Positions 52,776-64,000 of a DNA stretch of 64,000 nucleotides are shown one piece after another (position 1 is the stretch's first letter; every line of letters starts with the position of its first letter). The notes under the pieces are model-generated. The model was not told the origin of the DNA. It did not search any database and saw nothing but the letters and a program-made list of their open reading frames with translations. The position numbers were made by a program, and so were the translations under genes. Origin of the DNA: Margaritifera margaritifera (lineage: Eukaryota > Mollusca > Bivalvia > Unionida > Margaritiferidae); NCBI GenBank assembly GCA_029931535.1, contig JAQPZY010001418.1, forward strand, positions 1,771,001 to 1,835,000, in the 5' to 3' direction.

Positions 52776-52779
<4 letters not shown>

Positions 52780-52832
<53 letters not shown>
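52780..52832. repeat. (TA)n microsatellite
   Basis: Pure TA. It directly precedes the start of the repeated coding family below. Confidence 0.98.
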
Positions 52833-52836
<4 letters not shown>

Positions 52837-54470
52837 CGACTAGCAGAGAGTATGCATAAGAGAGTGAGTGAAATATAACCTGAAAAGGTAGTTGAAAATA
52901 TTGGCTGAGAAACTGGATAATATACTGGCTGAAAAGATGGCTAAAGAATTACTGCCTAAACAATTATCTAATGTAAACTGAGCCCATACCTGTATCTGAT
53001 CTTATAGCTAAGTCCATTACTGCACTTAAAATTGATCCTAAGGTTATGCCCATTACTGAGCCTAAGGCCATCTTGTAAATAGTAATGGGTCGAAATCATC
53101 CATATTGCCTGCGAAGCATAAAAGGTTAAATATACATAGTATGAGAAAGAAGTTTTGGCAAACCAATATTAGAAAACACAAGAAGACAAGCCGTGGTAAT
53201 AAATCAAACAATTCTAATAATCCTAACTCTAAGGATGCTGACTCTAATAATCTTGACTCTAAAGATGCTGACTCTAATAATCGTGACTCTAAAGATGCTG
53301 ACTCTAATAACCGTGACTCTAAGGATGCTGACTCTAATAATCGTGACTCTAAGGATGCTGACTCTAATAATCCTAACTCCAAGGATGCTGACTCTAATAA
53401 TCCTAACTCCAAGGATGCTGACTCTAATAATCCTAACTCTAAGGATGATGGCTAATAATCCTGACTCTAAGGATGCTGACTCTAATAATCTTAACTCTAA
53501 AGATGCTGACTCTTATAATCGTGACTCTAAAGATGCTGACTCTAAGGATGCTGACTCTAATAATCCTAACTCCAAGGATGCTGACTCTAATAATCCTGAC
53601 TCTGACGATGCTGACTCTAATGATGTTGACTCTAAGGATGCTGACTCTAATAATTCAAACTCCAAGGATGCTGACTCTAATAATGTTGACTCTAAGGATG
53701 CTGACTCTAATAATCCTAACTCCAAGGATGCTGACTCTAATAATCCTAACTCCAAGGATGCTGACTCTAATAATCCTAACTCCAAGGATGCTGACTCTAA
53801 TAATCCTAACTCCAAGGATGCTGACTCTAATAATCCTAACTCCAAGGATGCTGACTCTAATAATCCTAACTCTAAGGATGCTGACTCTAATAATCCTGAC
53901 TCTGAGGATGCTGACTCTAATAATCTTGACTCTAAAGATGCTGACTCTAATAATCTTGACTCTAAGGATGCTGACTCTAATAATCCTAACTCCAAGGATG
54001 CTGACTCTAATAATCCTAACTCTAAGGATGATGGCTAATAATCCTGACTCTGAGGATGCTGACTCTAATGATGTGGACTCTAAGGATGCTGACTCTAATA
54101 ATCCTAACTCTAAGGATGCTGACTCTAATAATCTTGACTCTAAGGATGATGGCTAATAATCCTGACTCTGATGATGCTGACTCTAATGATGTTGACTCTA
54201 AAGATGATGACTCTAACAATCCTAACTCTAAGGATGCTGACTCTAATAATCTTGACTCTAAAGATGCTGACTCTAATATTCTTGACTCTAAAGATGCTGA
54301 CTCTAATAATCTTGACTCTAAGGATGCTGACTCTAATGATGTTGACTGTGATACTTATGATAATACTAACTATCGTATTCTGGATGAAATACTATTTTCA
54401 AAAAAGTGTAGTTCATATACTACGCTTGGGCAGACACCTTTGTTTTGGCTCTGTGGCAATCTCCTTTAAG
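52833..54470 (+). pseudogene. Unknown coding family, copy A, with expanded SKDADSNN repeat
   Basis: The 5' part (52833-53210) aligns with the minus strand of 61290-61600: DRL, KRVSEI, AEKM, EELL, TEPI and a KRLNI...RKHKKTS segment appear in order but in shifted frames. From 53214 to about 54345 a 30-bp unit gives ten-residue acidic repeats (SKDADSNNPN). Three variant units, at about 53447, 54028 and 54149, are two bases shorter and each shifts the frame at a TAA. The three shifts add up to six bases, so the 3' unique part (DVDCDTYDNTNY, then LDEILFSKKCSS) is back in the frame of the 5' part. No family was recognised. It may be the ORF1 or accessory protein of an unknown mobile element. Confidence 0.6.
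53214..54345. repeat. 30-bp coding minisatellite, about 37 copies
   Basis: Unit TAAGGATGCTGACTCTAATA plus ATCCTAACTC, with variants at the fourth-codon region (CCT, CTT, CGT, GTT). Confidence 0.96.
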
Positions 54471-54479
54471 TACCTATTT

Positions 54480-56027
54480 TTATCCTTAATTCCTTAACTG
54501 TTACAAATATTTGCTATGTCTCAATTCTCTATGCTTTACAAAATTGGCAAATGTTGCGGCCATTAACACGGAAAACACGTAACAAAATCTGTCAAATTTT
54601 CGCTGAAATTTAATTTCCGAACAAATTACTTGTATTTAAAGAATCCCCATACATTAAATCAAAGCAGCTAGAATCGTCATTTCTGTGGTAGAGAAAAAAT
54701 CGAGCAAATGCGTACAATAACAACCTTTAAGGGACACAAGCAAGATATATTACACAGAAGGCTTGACAAAATGCAAACCAATACCAATTACAATGCATTT
54801 CTGCTATAACGTAATGCTATCTAAATATTTTACAGAGACCATAGTTACTGCAAGCAGTCCAATTGTTAAAGCAGTGCACTGCGGAGCTACAAACGCAACA
54901 ATTAAAGGGATTTCTCCGGATTTAACTCCATAGACACCCTGTAAAGATAAAAAAGGTACTGTTTTACAAAGGTCCAGACTGTTATACGAGACTTTTACTA
55001 AAACCAACATCAACAAATCTTGTTGCAGATAAATTAAGTACAGAAACGGAGAACATTTTAATAGCAACATACAAGGTAGATTTGGCAGACGTATAATTAA
55101 AGTAATTCATGTCTAAACTCCCGGATATTTTGGAAGAGCTAAAAAGAGAACATATATTCTTTTTTAGACTTTGACATTACACAGAATTTTGCAGGATTTT
55201 TTTGATAACTGAGAGATGGAAAATTACCTTATCGAGAAGGAAAACTTTGGAACAAACCAAAAAAGAAGACCATCCGGCATATTTAATTGACAACAATAAT
55301 ACTGTGTATTATATATCACATATTTAATTGACAACAATAATATTGTGTATTATGTATCACATATTTAATTGACAACAATAATACTGTGTAGATTCGTTGT
55401 CTATTCTGATAGACAAATAACAACCGTTGTAACATATCCAATAAGTTCATCTGCCAGCTAACATCTCCAGGCATTAATAAGTAAATTGGACTCCATATTT
55501 TGGACTTATTGGACTGACAGAAAACTGGCATCTACTTTTGCAAATCCGAAAGCCAGAGAATATGGAATTGCAAGATTGGAAGGAACACTAACGAATTACA
55601 AACAAGCCTTGGGATTTTTAAAACTTAATTGAGAAATTATCCAAGACGGCATATTTATAGGGCATCCTTCCAATACCAATGGCTTAGACTAACTAGTTCG
55701 ATTACAGACTCTTGTATGGCCTACAATAGAACCAACAACTAATGCATTTTGCTTACTGAGCTAATTTACAGACCGCAGAAATTGGAGGAATTGAGCAGAA
55801 AATGCCAGCAAACTGTAACGAAGCGCGAGTAATAAGATATTGTCTGTCCGCATTCTTTTTTAATGCTCTCCCGATAAACTCTTTAGAATTTACTGAAGTG
55901 GAAGAGAACCTGAAGGTAGAACAACGGGCATTTAGAACGTTAGACAACACCTATATTAGGAGAAATGGCACAATATATTAAGTTGGTAAAGAGGCTTAGC
56001 CCATGGATTATGGATAGAAATAGAGTC

Positions 56028-56030
<3 letters not shown>
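54480..56030. other. Unrecognised stretch, 41-bp repeats at 55300-55395
   Basis: Three copies of a ~41-bp unit with CACATATTTAATTGACAACA at 55275-55395. Around 55480-55640 and 55750-55950 composition is less AT-rich and reads like decayed coding sequence, but no family was identified. Confidence 0.4.

Positions 56031-56114
<84 letters not shown>
56031..56114. repeat. (TA)n microsatellite
   Basis: About 84 bp of pure TA at the left edge of the foldback element. Confidence 0.98.
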
Positions 56115-56115
<1 letters not shown>

Positions 56116-56606
56116 GAATAAATAATATTATCATACAGGTTACAGAATTTTTAATTCGTACTCTACGGAGATTCGAACCCAGATCCACGGGTTATGGCAC
56201 CCATCACCTTGCCTTCAGGCACTAACCCCCATATCCCCTCAACAATGCACACATCACAACAAGAAAAAAAAAAAAAAAATGATGCTACAAAGTCGCTGGT
56301 ATAGGCATTGGTGCGTAGAAGACACCCGCATGTTGACCCCGTAATTAATTCTCATTTAAGAACACAGTCACTCTGGATTCCTACGACAGAAATGAAGGTA
56401 TATAGACGTTATCCTGTCGTAGGAGTCCAGAGTGATTGTGTACTTACATGAGAATTAATTACTGGAATTCTCTATAATAACCTCTATATACCTTGGTGCG
56501 TGCAGGCAAGGCGATGGGTGCCGTAACCCGCGGATCCGGGTTCGAATCTCCGTAGAGTACGAATTATACATTATGTAACCTGTATGATATTATTATTCTT
56601 TCTTAT
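56115..56606. mobile_element. ~490-bp foldback element with tRNA-like B box in its arms
   Basis: The left arm 56125-56225 (ATCATACAGGTTACA, TAATTCGTACTCTACGGAGA, a CACGGGTTATGGCACCCATC block) is the inverted copy of 56505-56600. The inner pair 56345-56390 and 56412-56460 also folds (CAGTCACTCTGGATTCCTAC with its complement). The right arm reads GGTTCGAATCTCC, close to the RNA polymerase III B box GGTTCGANTCC. The arms are therefore probably two head-to-head copies of a tRNA-derived SINE, or a foldback built from one. Confidence 0.8.
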
Positions 56607-56687
56607 TTAAAAATTATGTTAATGTAATCAGCATTCTCCTGTAGGATCCAGGGATAACACTTTCCGCTTTGTTTGGTGTATATTTGT

Positions 56688-56692
<5 letters not shown>

Positions 56693-56723
<31 letters not shown>
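56693..56723. repeat. (CT)n microsatellite
   Basis: Short pure CT run. Confidence 0.97.
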
Positions 56724-56726
<3 letters not shown>

Positions 56727-57429
56727 ATATATGTGTATAGAAATGTTTAAGCAGACGAGAGAGAAAACTGGAAGAAATACAAACATAATCGAAAAATGGA
56801 GACTTTAGGGACCGGACTAAAGCAATTTTGGAAGAAAATATCAAACTTGGGAGAGACTATGACGAGATTAAACTGGAGATACGTTGGATAACGACAATGG
56901 ACAAGATAATATATAGTTGGTAAAAAGATGGGGAAAGTTGGAATTAAATATAAATTATAGAACTTCATTATTTTGTGTTAGGAAATAGAAGTTTGGAAAA
57001 TCCGTTGGGATGATAAAAGACAACAATAAAGTTTGTTTTGGACTGACAAAATAAAACATTATTATCGCAAGTTTATTTCGGACTAGCACAATAAAACATT
57101 CTTATTGCAAGCTAAAGACGACCTCGTACAACGATGTGAGAAAAAATGCAGAAGGGAATACAATATATAATATGCAGAGAGAACCCCGAAAAGGAAGATT
57201 AGGACTAATTTAAGCTGGATGATAGCTGATATGTTAATGAGAATGGCCTGTTCCAGAAATTACTAGAATTTAAGAACCGAAACGCATATAACCAGGAAAT
57301 AATCATAAATAACAAACAAAAACAGATAGAATTTACCCTGTCCGTGGAGGAAAACAGATCGAATAAAATATAATTAAGTAGAGGGTACCTAGAACTGTTG
57401 AAACAACACGTTGTAAAAAAAATGGAAGA
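56724..57429. other. Unrecognised A-rich stretch
   Basis: Purine-rich plus strand (AGAAAACTGGAAGAAATACA and similar) with decayed coding feel, possibly part of the same relic as the ORF at 57561. Nothing firm. Confidence 0.35.
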
Positions 57430-57585
57430 ACTAACGACACGCAAAAAATACAGGGTTAAAGCATTAGAAGATGTGTTTTCTCAGGCAAAAAATACAGGGT
57501 TAAAGCATTAGAAGATGTGTTTTCTCAGGCAAAAAATACAGGGTTAAAGCATTAGAAGATGTGTTTTCTCAGGCAAAACAAAGTT
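57430..57585. repeat. ~50-bp direct repeat, 3 copies
   Basis: AAAAAATACAGGGTTAAAGC and ATTAGAAGATGTGTTTTCTC recur at about 57444, 57487 and 57531, nearly identical, running into the start of the next ORF. Confidence 0.95.
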
Positions 57586-57827
57586 ATATTCTGCAATTGC
57601 ATGGCCTAGATGGTGTTTATGTGTCCAACTACTTCCTAAAATTGGAGATAAATACTCACAACTCAGACTTAAGCTTACGGTTTCAGGTCAATAAACTTAA
57701 GTCCTCCCTTAAGTCCTCCCCAGCAAAACAAACTTATGCAGATATATCTGCATGCAAGAAAATTACCAACACAGACAAAAATCCACAGAAAAAAAAGAAA
57801 GTCAAATCCAAAGAAGAAGTCATGTAG
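57561..57827 (+). CDS. Unknown 88-codon Lys-rich ORF
   Basis: A GTG-initiated frame in the last copy of the direct repeat; no early ATG. The translation has an ordinary N-terminal half (YILQLHGLDGVYVSNYFLKL) and a Lys/Ser-rich end. It may be the 3' part of a longer decayed gene. No domain was recognised. Confidence 0.3.
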   Translation: MFSQAKQSYILQLHGLDGVYVSNYFLKLEINTHNSDLSLRFQVNKLKSSLKSSPAKQTYADISACKKITNTDKNPQKKKKVKSKEEVM

Positions 57828-57989
57828 GATGCAGAGATAGACAAAAGTAGTTTAGAAGAGTTTCAAGGAAGTCTTGTAGAGCTTAGTTAAGTTTTATAGC
57901 ATTGAAAATATCCTCGTTTCTCTTAACTTTTTCTGGTTCTTTAATCTCTGACTTTGCTAAACTCATGATACCTAGTACAGAAAACAGTG

Positions 57990-58265
57990 GGAAATGCAAG
58001 GGGTTTTAAAAATCCAGGGCATATTTTAAAAATCCAGGAGTATATTTTTAAAATTCAGGGGCCTTATATTTTAAAACATATGGGTTTCAAGTTTAATACA
58101 AAGGGGCTTAAGCTTTACAACATAAAGGCTTCATTTTCACAACATAGAGGCTTAAATTTAAAAATATAGGGGTTTAATGTAAAAATATAGGGGTCACATT
58201 TTAAAATACAGAGGTTTAAACTTTATAAACTTAGGGCCTTGATTTTAAAACATAAAGGGTGGTGT
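57990..58265. repeat. ~27-bp degenerate repeats (TTTAAAAATATAGGGG type)
   Basis: About ten imperfect units combining an A/T run with A(T/C)A(G/A)(A/G)GGG(T/C)TT. Similar in style to subterminal repeats of the Polinton but not in sequence. Confidence 0.8.
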
Positions 58266-58454
58266 CGTTTATAACCCTTTGCCCACACTGCTAAATATAT
58301 TACAGTGCCAACAATAACAATTGTCCCAAAATCATTCATCTGTTGTTCGTTTTGTGCTCTTTTTTTATCGACATTACCCTGTTTTCTAACTTTATTTCCA
58401 ATTTCTTAATTCGTTCATCCAAATCGTAAATATTTTCATTTATGACCGAACAAT

Positions 58455-59060
58455 TTATACGATAAGCATAGAATACAGATACATAGAAAAGAGTGGCATC
58501 GAATATAGAATACAGATACATAGAATAGAGTGGCATCGAATATAGAATACAGATACACAGAATACAGTGGCATTGAGTATAGAATACAGATACACAGAAT
58601 ACAGTGGCATTTAGCATAGAATACAGATACATAGAATACAGTGGCATTTAGCATAGAATACAGATACACAGAATACAGTGGCATTTAGCATAGAATACAG
58701 ATATATAGAATAGATTTGCATCGAATATAGAATACAGCTACATAGAATAGAGTGACATTGAGCATAGAATACAGATACATAGAATAGAGTGGCACTGATC
58801 ATAGAATACAGGGGCACAGAAGATAGAACACAGGGGCATAGAGCGTAGAACACAGGGACATCGAGCATAGAATGTAGGTTCATAGAAGATAGAATACAAT
58901 GGCATTGAGCATAGAATACAGGTGCATAGAAGATAAAATACAGGAGCATAGAGCATAGAATACAATGACATTGAGCATAGAATATAGAATATAGGGGCAG
59001 AGAAAATAGAATACATGGGCATTGAACATGGAATACATGGCAAAGAGCATAGAATACCAC
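58455..59060. repeat. ~37-bp tandem repeat, about 16 copies
   Basis: AGAATACAGATACATAGAAT plus AGAGTGGCATCGAATAT in copies that get more diverged to the right. Long minus frames (YSMPLYSMYLYS) are translations. Confidence 0.93.
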
Positions 59061-60964
59061 TTGGCTTCGTGCTGTTGGCTGCATCGGCTCCATTTTATGT
59101 TGAGCATTTAGACAAAAACGTAGTGTGAGAGATTGATCTTGACAGGTGTTCGATTTGTGTTCATACTAGTGACAGTATTACATTAACCATTCAAGCGACT
59201 ACGGTTTGTTTTTGGCACATTTTTATTCTTTTTAATTCTTTATTTGGGGTATTTGTTGAAGTTAATCCACGAAATTATATACCTGTAAGAATGCAAACTT
59301 TGACAGACAAATTCACCAATTTAGGTACCCATTAAAATGTCCTTTTTTTAAAACTACGAAAATTGATACCCACTAAAATAATTAAAACCACAGTATCATA
59401 GGGTAATATAAATTTATTTTGGGTTTTAATTTACCGTTCTTCTTAAGTAAAGTAAAAGTAAATCGAAAACACATAAGTTAATTTAAAAGCGTACTTGTAA
59501 GTGACTTTATATATGCACTTGGGGCATCTTATGGGCCTTACCTTTATATATATATATACTACTTGTAAATATATTTGCAAATTATTTTGTTCTCTTGGAA
59601 TCTTAATAATTTACAGTAATAATTGCCATTTTAGTTTACGGTAAATTACCTTAATTTGGAAAAGACAATTTATTACAAAATAATTTGCAAATCTTCGACT
59701 GACATATTGCCATACCCTCCTACAAAAGGCGGGTACTGTATGCATTTTCTAGTGTAGGCCAGGCATCAAAACTGAAGGCAGTAGTCCTACACTTCGTGTT
59801 TTTGTCTCGTCCACATAAATTATAATTCTAGCTGTTTCCATTTCATGGATGTGAATTCTTTAAGTACAATTTTTTTCTTCTTAATAATTAAATTTCATCG
59901 AACATTGGAGAAATTTTAAAGGTTTGTTGGCATGTTTTCGGTTTTAAATGTCGTAACACTAGGTAATTGTGTCTATTTCACATATTAGAAAAATTGCAAA
60001 TATTTGTAACAGTTAAGGCATTAAGGCTAAACAATGGTTGCTAAAATAAGATTGCCGCTGATCCAAAACAAAAGTTTCCTCCCATGTGCCCTGTGGGTGG
60101 AATATTAAAGTTCTTGCAGATTATGCAAAACTATTTTAGGTTTATGCAATTACTATTTGAGTTAAATGATTGATCATCTGGTAAATGTATTGAACATTCA
60201 GACAGAAATTTTCTGATTTGAAGGCAAATATGAAATCTGTAAATACACTGTACTTATTCTGGTATGCTTGAATCTGATAAATACTAATAACTTATTCCAC
60301 ATGTAGATGTTGCACACCATACAGCCCAATTAAATTGATTCCGCCAAAAGGACATACCACACTGAGCTCTGAATCTATTCATTACATCCTAACTTTAAAT
60401 TTAAAAGAGCATTATTTGCAATGTCTAATATTCTGCACGTGAAGACTTTATTTTGCATATGGTGTATATTTATGTTTCTAAGTACATTTGTAATACCGGG
60501 ATTAACAGGAGCATTAAATTGTGTTGCTGGACAAGAATAAGGAGCAGTATTTGATAATTGTCTAAATTTAGTGTCCATTTAGATACCGTAGATTTAGTTA
60601 TTTTCAAATTCAAAATCTTCAAATTACTTTCTGGAGACATCCCTCGGCTAATTCCCTGCTTCTCAACTTGGCTACTTCCTTAATTCCTGAAGTAGTAGAG
60701 AAGTATCAATATAACAGCTGAAAATATTATGAATTAACATTTGGTAAATTAAATATAATTATGTATCATCCACATAGGGAATCACCTTTTAAATACTCTT
60801 GGTTACATGTCATATTTTCATTTGAAGTGAATAATATAACAAATATACAGTCAAAGCTATATAAATGTACACATTTGCCATTATGCTAAGATGCAACTTC
60901 CTGTATATCTTTATCCTCATACACAGATTTGGGTGGTATGATCAATTTGTAACACTGGTGGCAG

Positions 60965-60966
<2 letters not shown>
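59061..60966. other. AT-rich non-coding stretch
   Basis: No gene or strong repeat is seen. An imperfect inverted similarity around 59570-59700 (AATTATTTTGTTCTC...ACAAAATAATTTGCAAAT) suggests one more small foldback. Confidence 0.45.

Positions 60967-61056
<90 letters not shown>
60967..61056. repeat. (TA)n microsatellite
   Basis: About 90 bp of pure TA. Confidence 0.98.
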
Positions 61057-61059
<3 letters not shown>

Positions 61060-61084
61060 CTTCATAATAAATTTGAAATATTCT

Positions 61085-61600
61085 TCATTAACAGTTGCAT
61101 GGGATGATGATGAGCTACCTTTTCTTGACTATAGTAGTTCATCAAGACTACCAGAGTTAGTATGATCATAATCACCAGAGTCAACATCATTAGAGTCAGC
61201 ATCAATATAGTCATGCTTATTACAGTTTTTGGACTTATTACCAAGATTACCAATAGATGTCTTCTTGTGTCTGCTACGTTGACTGCCAAGGCTTCATTCT
61301 AATAATGTATACATTTAACCCTTTGATACGTCACAGGTAATTTAGACAATTTAGGTAAATTACTATTTGCAAGCTTGACCTTCGACTTAGTTATAGACCC
61401 ACCATTAGGATCTGTTTTTGGACTCATTTCAGGTACAGTTATGGGCTCAGTTACATCATATAACAGTTTATGTAGTAATTCTTCAGCCATCTTCTCAGCC
61501 ACTATATTAGCCAGTTTCTTGGTCAATATTTTCAGTCATCTTTTCAGCAAATATTTCACTCACTCTCTTAGGAATACACTCCGACAGTCTGTCCATTTAT
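61085..61600 (-). pseudogene. Unknown coding family, copy B, repeat not expanded
   Basis: The minus-strand homologue of 52833-54430. From 61598 leftward come a DRLSECIPKRVSEI stretch, LANIVAEKMAEELLHKLLYD and TEPITVPEMSPKTDPNGG (open frame 61526-61299). After a shift follow RHKKTSIGNLGNKSK, one or two acidic units (DADSNDVDSGDYD) and LDELL at the 3' end, about 61130. Where copy A has about 37 ten-residue units this copy has essentially the seed. At least two frame breaks. Function unknown. Confidence 0.55.
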
Positions 61601-64000
61601 ATTCAGTACATTATCATCAATGAATACTTCCATGCATACTACCATACTTCCATGACATTTCCATGACATTTGAAGACGTCTGGAAAATACGTTTAGAAGA
61701 ACAGTGAATTTGTACTTACAGTAGTAAAGAAAACAGGGATACCAATTGATCATTATGTTAGTATATCTACTCCTACCTATGTTTAGTTTATCACGATAGC
61801 ACGGGAGTCGCTGTAACTAAATTTTATGAGCTAGAGGGTAGTAGGATTGGTGAATTGATATCCCTATTTTCTATACTACTTTAATTGATTGGCTGATTGA
61901 TATATAAAATATAAAATTTCACAAGCAAAGTTGTGTGTAAATCTGCAACTAAATTAAAAACAAAGTACTATTTTTGATAAGACTTCCAAATGACATTACT
62001 ATCCAATACACGTTTAAAAAAGTGAAAAAGGGAAGTTTTGGTATATGTTATATTTAAAACTTAAACACATGCGCTGAACAAATATCAACCAATTGTGTTT
62101 TGTTTGCATGCTGCGGATACAAGATTTGAGTACATGTATATTGCCTTGTCTAATGATAAAGAAACAAGCAGTTTACGGTCACAAACTGCGCTTGTGTCTT
62201 TCAACCTAATTTTTTGTGGTATGACTAGTCTTTTGTGAATTAAGTTTGATATGTAATATAATATTTCAGCCATATACATTAACTTTCCAATGGTTTACGC
62301 TCTTACGACATGAAGTACATTACAATTCATAGAATCAAACGTGTTACTCTATGGGTATTTTCCCACGCATACATGGCTGGGGAACTTTTTATTTACATAG
62401 GAAAGAAATACTTAAAACTTTCTAACATGAAAAGAATTGATAATACATGTAGCAACATAAACGAAAACCTTTGTATATACGATGGAAGTAAACTGCCCCT
62501 GTGTGAAGCGAGGTAAGACACATAAGACTGTGAATTTAGTCTAACTTGAATTGTCTCCCCTCAACTGGTAAAGCCTTTGACTTTCCACTATCCCGGAGTC
62601 ATAGCCTTTCAATACAAATCAAAGTAATAGATTTTTTTATATATATTTTTGCGGTTGCAAATTGCTATATATTTCCTATATTTTAGTTCAGTTTGTGGGA
62701 ACCGTTTCCACATGTTGCCCACCTTATGTAACAGTATGTAATACACCAGATTTCGGTTTATTGGTATAAGTACAATCATTAGACCAATCAGCTGTTATTG
62801 CAGCCATTGTGGTCCCTAATAAAATTGTTAATATTTTTCTCTAATTTTTCCTCGAGACAATAAATATAAAGCAGCATTAAAATTAAAACAGAAATTTTTT
62901 TTTTTTTTAAATTCATTCTCTTTGCTTTTTTTTTTTTTTGCTTCGGATGACAAAGCAAACAGGTGTGATAAGGTATGTTCAGGAAAGGTCATTTGCACCA
63001 AAATTTCCACTAATTTCATTCAAATGGAATTATGTTTAAAATATAGAACATAGCCTATGCTACTTTTTAATATGTAAGTCAGATAGTCTTGGTGCATCTG
63101 AACTTATAACTAATACACTGGATTTCTTTTTAAAAATGTAGAAAATGAAGGAAATACACAAGGAACTTAATTAGTGTAGTAGTACATTTATAGCCCTCTA
63201 ATTGGTTATAGAGATAAGGGGCTTTTCAGTAAATATGTGAGTAACATGCAGTGATAGGGAAGGTGGAGGGGGGGGGACGTTGAAAATCGTTGTCTATAGT
63301 TTCAGTTAGCAGGAACATTGTAGTAATGAAATAAACCTATAACTTATGCAATTCATATTGTAAATTAAAATCTTAAATTTGAATTAAATGCAGCCTCAAT
63401 GAAAAACCAACTTCTATTGGCCATTTTGATATACTTTTATTTAATTTATGATTGAAAGGAATTGGGCCATCTTCAGTAAAAAGATGTATTATTTCTACCA
63501 ACATGTGAAATGTGTGTGTAAATAGCATCAGTATATTTTTTTATTTTTGTATCAGAAGTAGTAAAGTGGTGTACAAAACGTCTTAGCCAATTTAGTGAAC
63601 TAAATACACTCTTTTACAAGTTTGTATGACATCGGTCAAGGGACGTAATCAGAAGAAATATTGCCCTGAAGGATTATTATAAATGGGGATTAAATATGAT
63701 TCATATATTTAATTTTGTAAATGCTTTGAAATTAACATGGCTTAGAAGAATATTGTCTGATGAATTTAAATGGAAAAGTTGATTACAGCGTCCAGTATCT
63801 AGTATTGGTAATTTATTTTTGTTTGGAATAGATTTTCCTAATTCAATTAAAACAAGATCATTGTTGGATAGGAGTTTGTGAAGCAGTTTTAGCACTAACT
63901 ATATCATTCAAAATGGTAACAGTTGTACATTTTTTAGAAACATGGATATGATGAAATCTTTATATTGCAATAGATCGGAAAAGTGTGCTTTACACTACAT
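61601..64000. other. AT-rich non-coding stretch
   Basis: No gene is supported. The frame 62310-62516 ends beside a donor-like GAGGTAAG at 62510-62517 and could be an exon, but no domain is visible. A poly-T region lies near 62896-62940 and a G-run near 63270. Confidence 0.4.

Noticed and set aside
53062..53995. Minus-strand LLESASLE repeat frames
   Set aside because: They are antisense of the 30-bp coding minisatellite. Only the plus strand has homologous unique flanks in copy B.
56159..56225. True tRNA gene
   Set aside because: A B-box-like word is present, but no cloverleaf or A box at the right distance could be drawn. It fits a tRNA-derived repeat better.
58336..59107. Cys/Tyr-rich minus-strand proteins of up to 160 codons
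   Set aside because: They are translations of the ~37-bp tandem repeat in overlapping frames.

Overview
The window is eukaryotic, AT-rich and repeat-dominated. It holds many minisatellite and microsatellite arrays, decayed LINE and Penelope-type retroelement pieces and foldback elements. A degraded interspersed repeat at 47.2-47.4 kb resembles repeats I associate with molluscan genomes. The best guess is an invertebrate, probably a mollusc, nuclear genome; this is inference and not proven. No convincing multi-exon host gene, rRNA or tRNA gene was found.

The centrepiece is one Polinton/Maverick (adintovirus-like) element, 13512-29290, about 15.8 kb, with a perfect 6-bp target duplication (CACTTC) on both sides. 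Its terminal inverted repeats are about 2 kb, start AGTAGTTAAGG, and match base for base over at least the outermost ~90 bp. Inside, from left to right: an HNH endonuclease-like gene on the minus strand; a gene resembling only the N-terminal part of the Polinton DNA polymerase; two or three small unknown or membrane genes; the packaging ATPase; two related basic core-like genes; a charged protein; a retroviral-type integrase with chromodomain; a small membrane protein; a candidate penton/minor capsid protein; a VI-like protein; the major capsid protein; a Cys/His protein; and an adenain-type protease. Catalytic motifs are intact in the integrase, ATPase and protease. Four genes carry a single in-frame stop (HNH, polymerase-N, charged protein, major capsid). 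Two carry a one-base frameshift (second core gene, membrane protein). The exonuclease and polymerase domains are missing. The element therefore looks complete for packaging and integration but not self-replicating.

TATA-type boxes lie 45-68 nt before the ATG of most left-half genes, twice overlapping the stop codon of the gene before. The structural cluster from 21.5 kb on lacks them and is packed tightly, including an ATGA overlap.

Outside the element: 1-13.5 kb holds TA arrays, a 56-bp minisatellite, a LINE relic (3.2-4.3 kb), a Penelope-like relic on the minus strand (5.0-5.2 kb), a CATA array and a 2.1-kb 43-bp satellite. 29.3-39.6 kb holds a 50-bp satellite against the element, duplicated non-coding segments, and a dimeric 83-bp satellite interrupted by a LINE 3' fragment. 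40-64 kb holds foldback/MITE elements (40.6, 49.9 and 56.1 kb), a possible second Polinton terminus relic (46.2 kb), a TAATG-overlapping ORF pair flanked by tandem repeats (47.75-48.5 kb), and two inverted copies of an unknown coding family, one with its acidic repeat expanded to about 37 units (52.8-54.5 and 61.1-61.6 kb).
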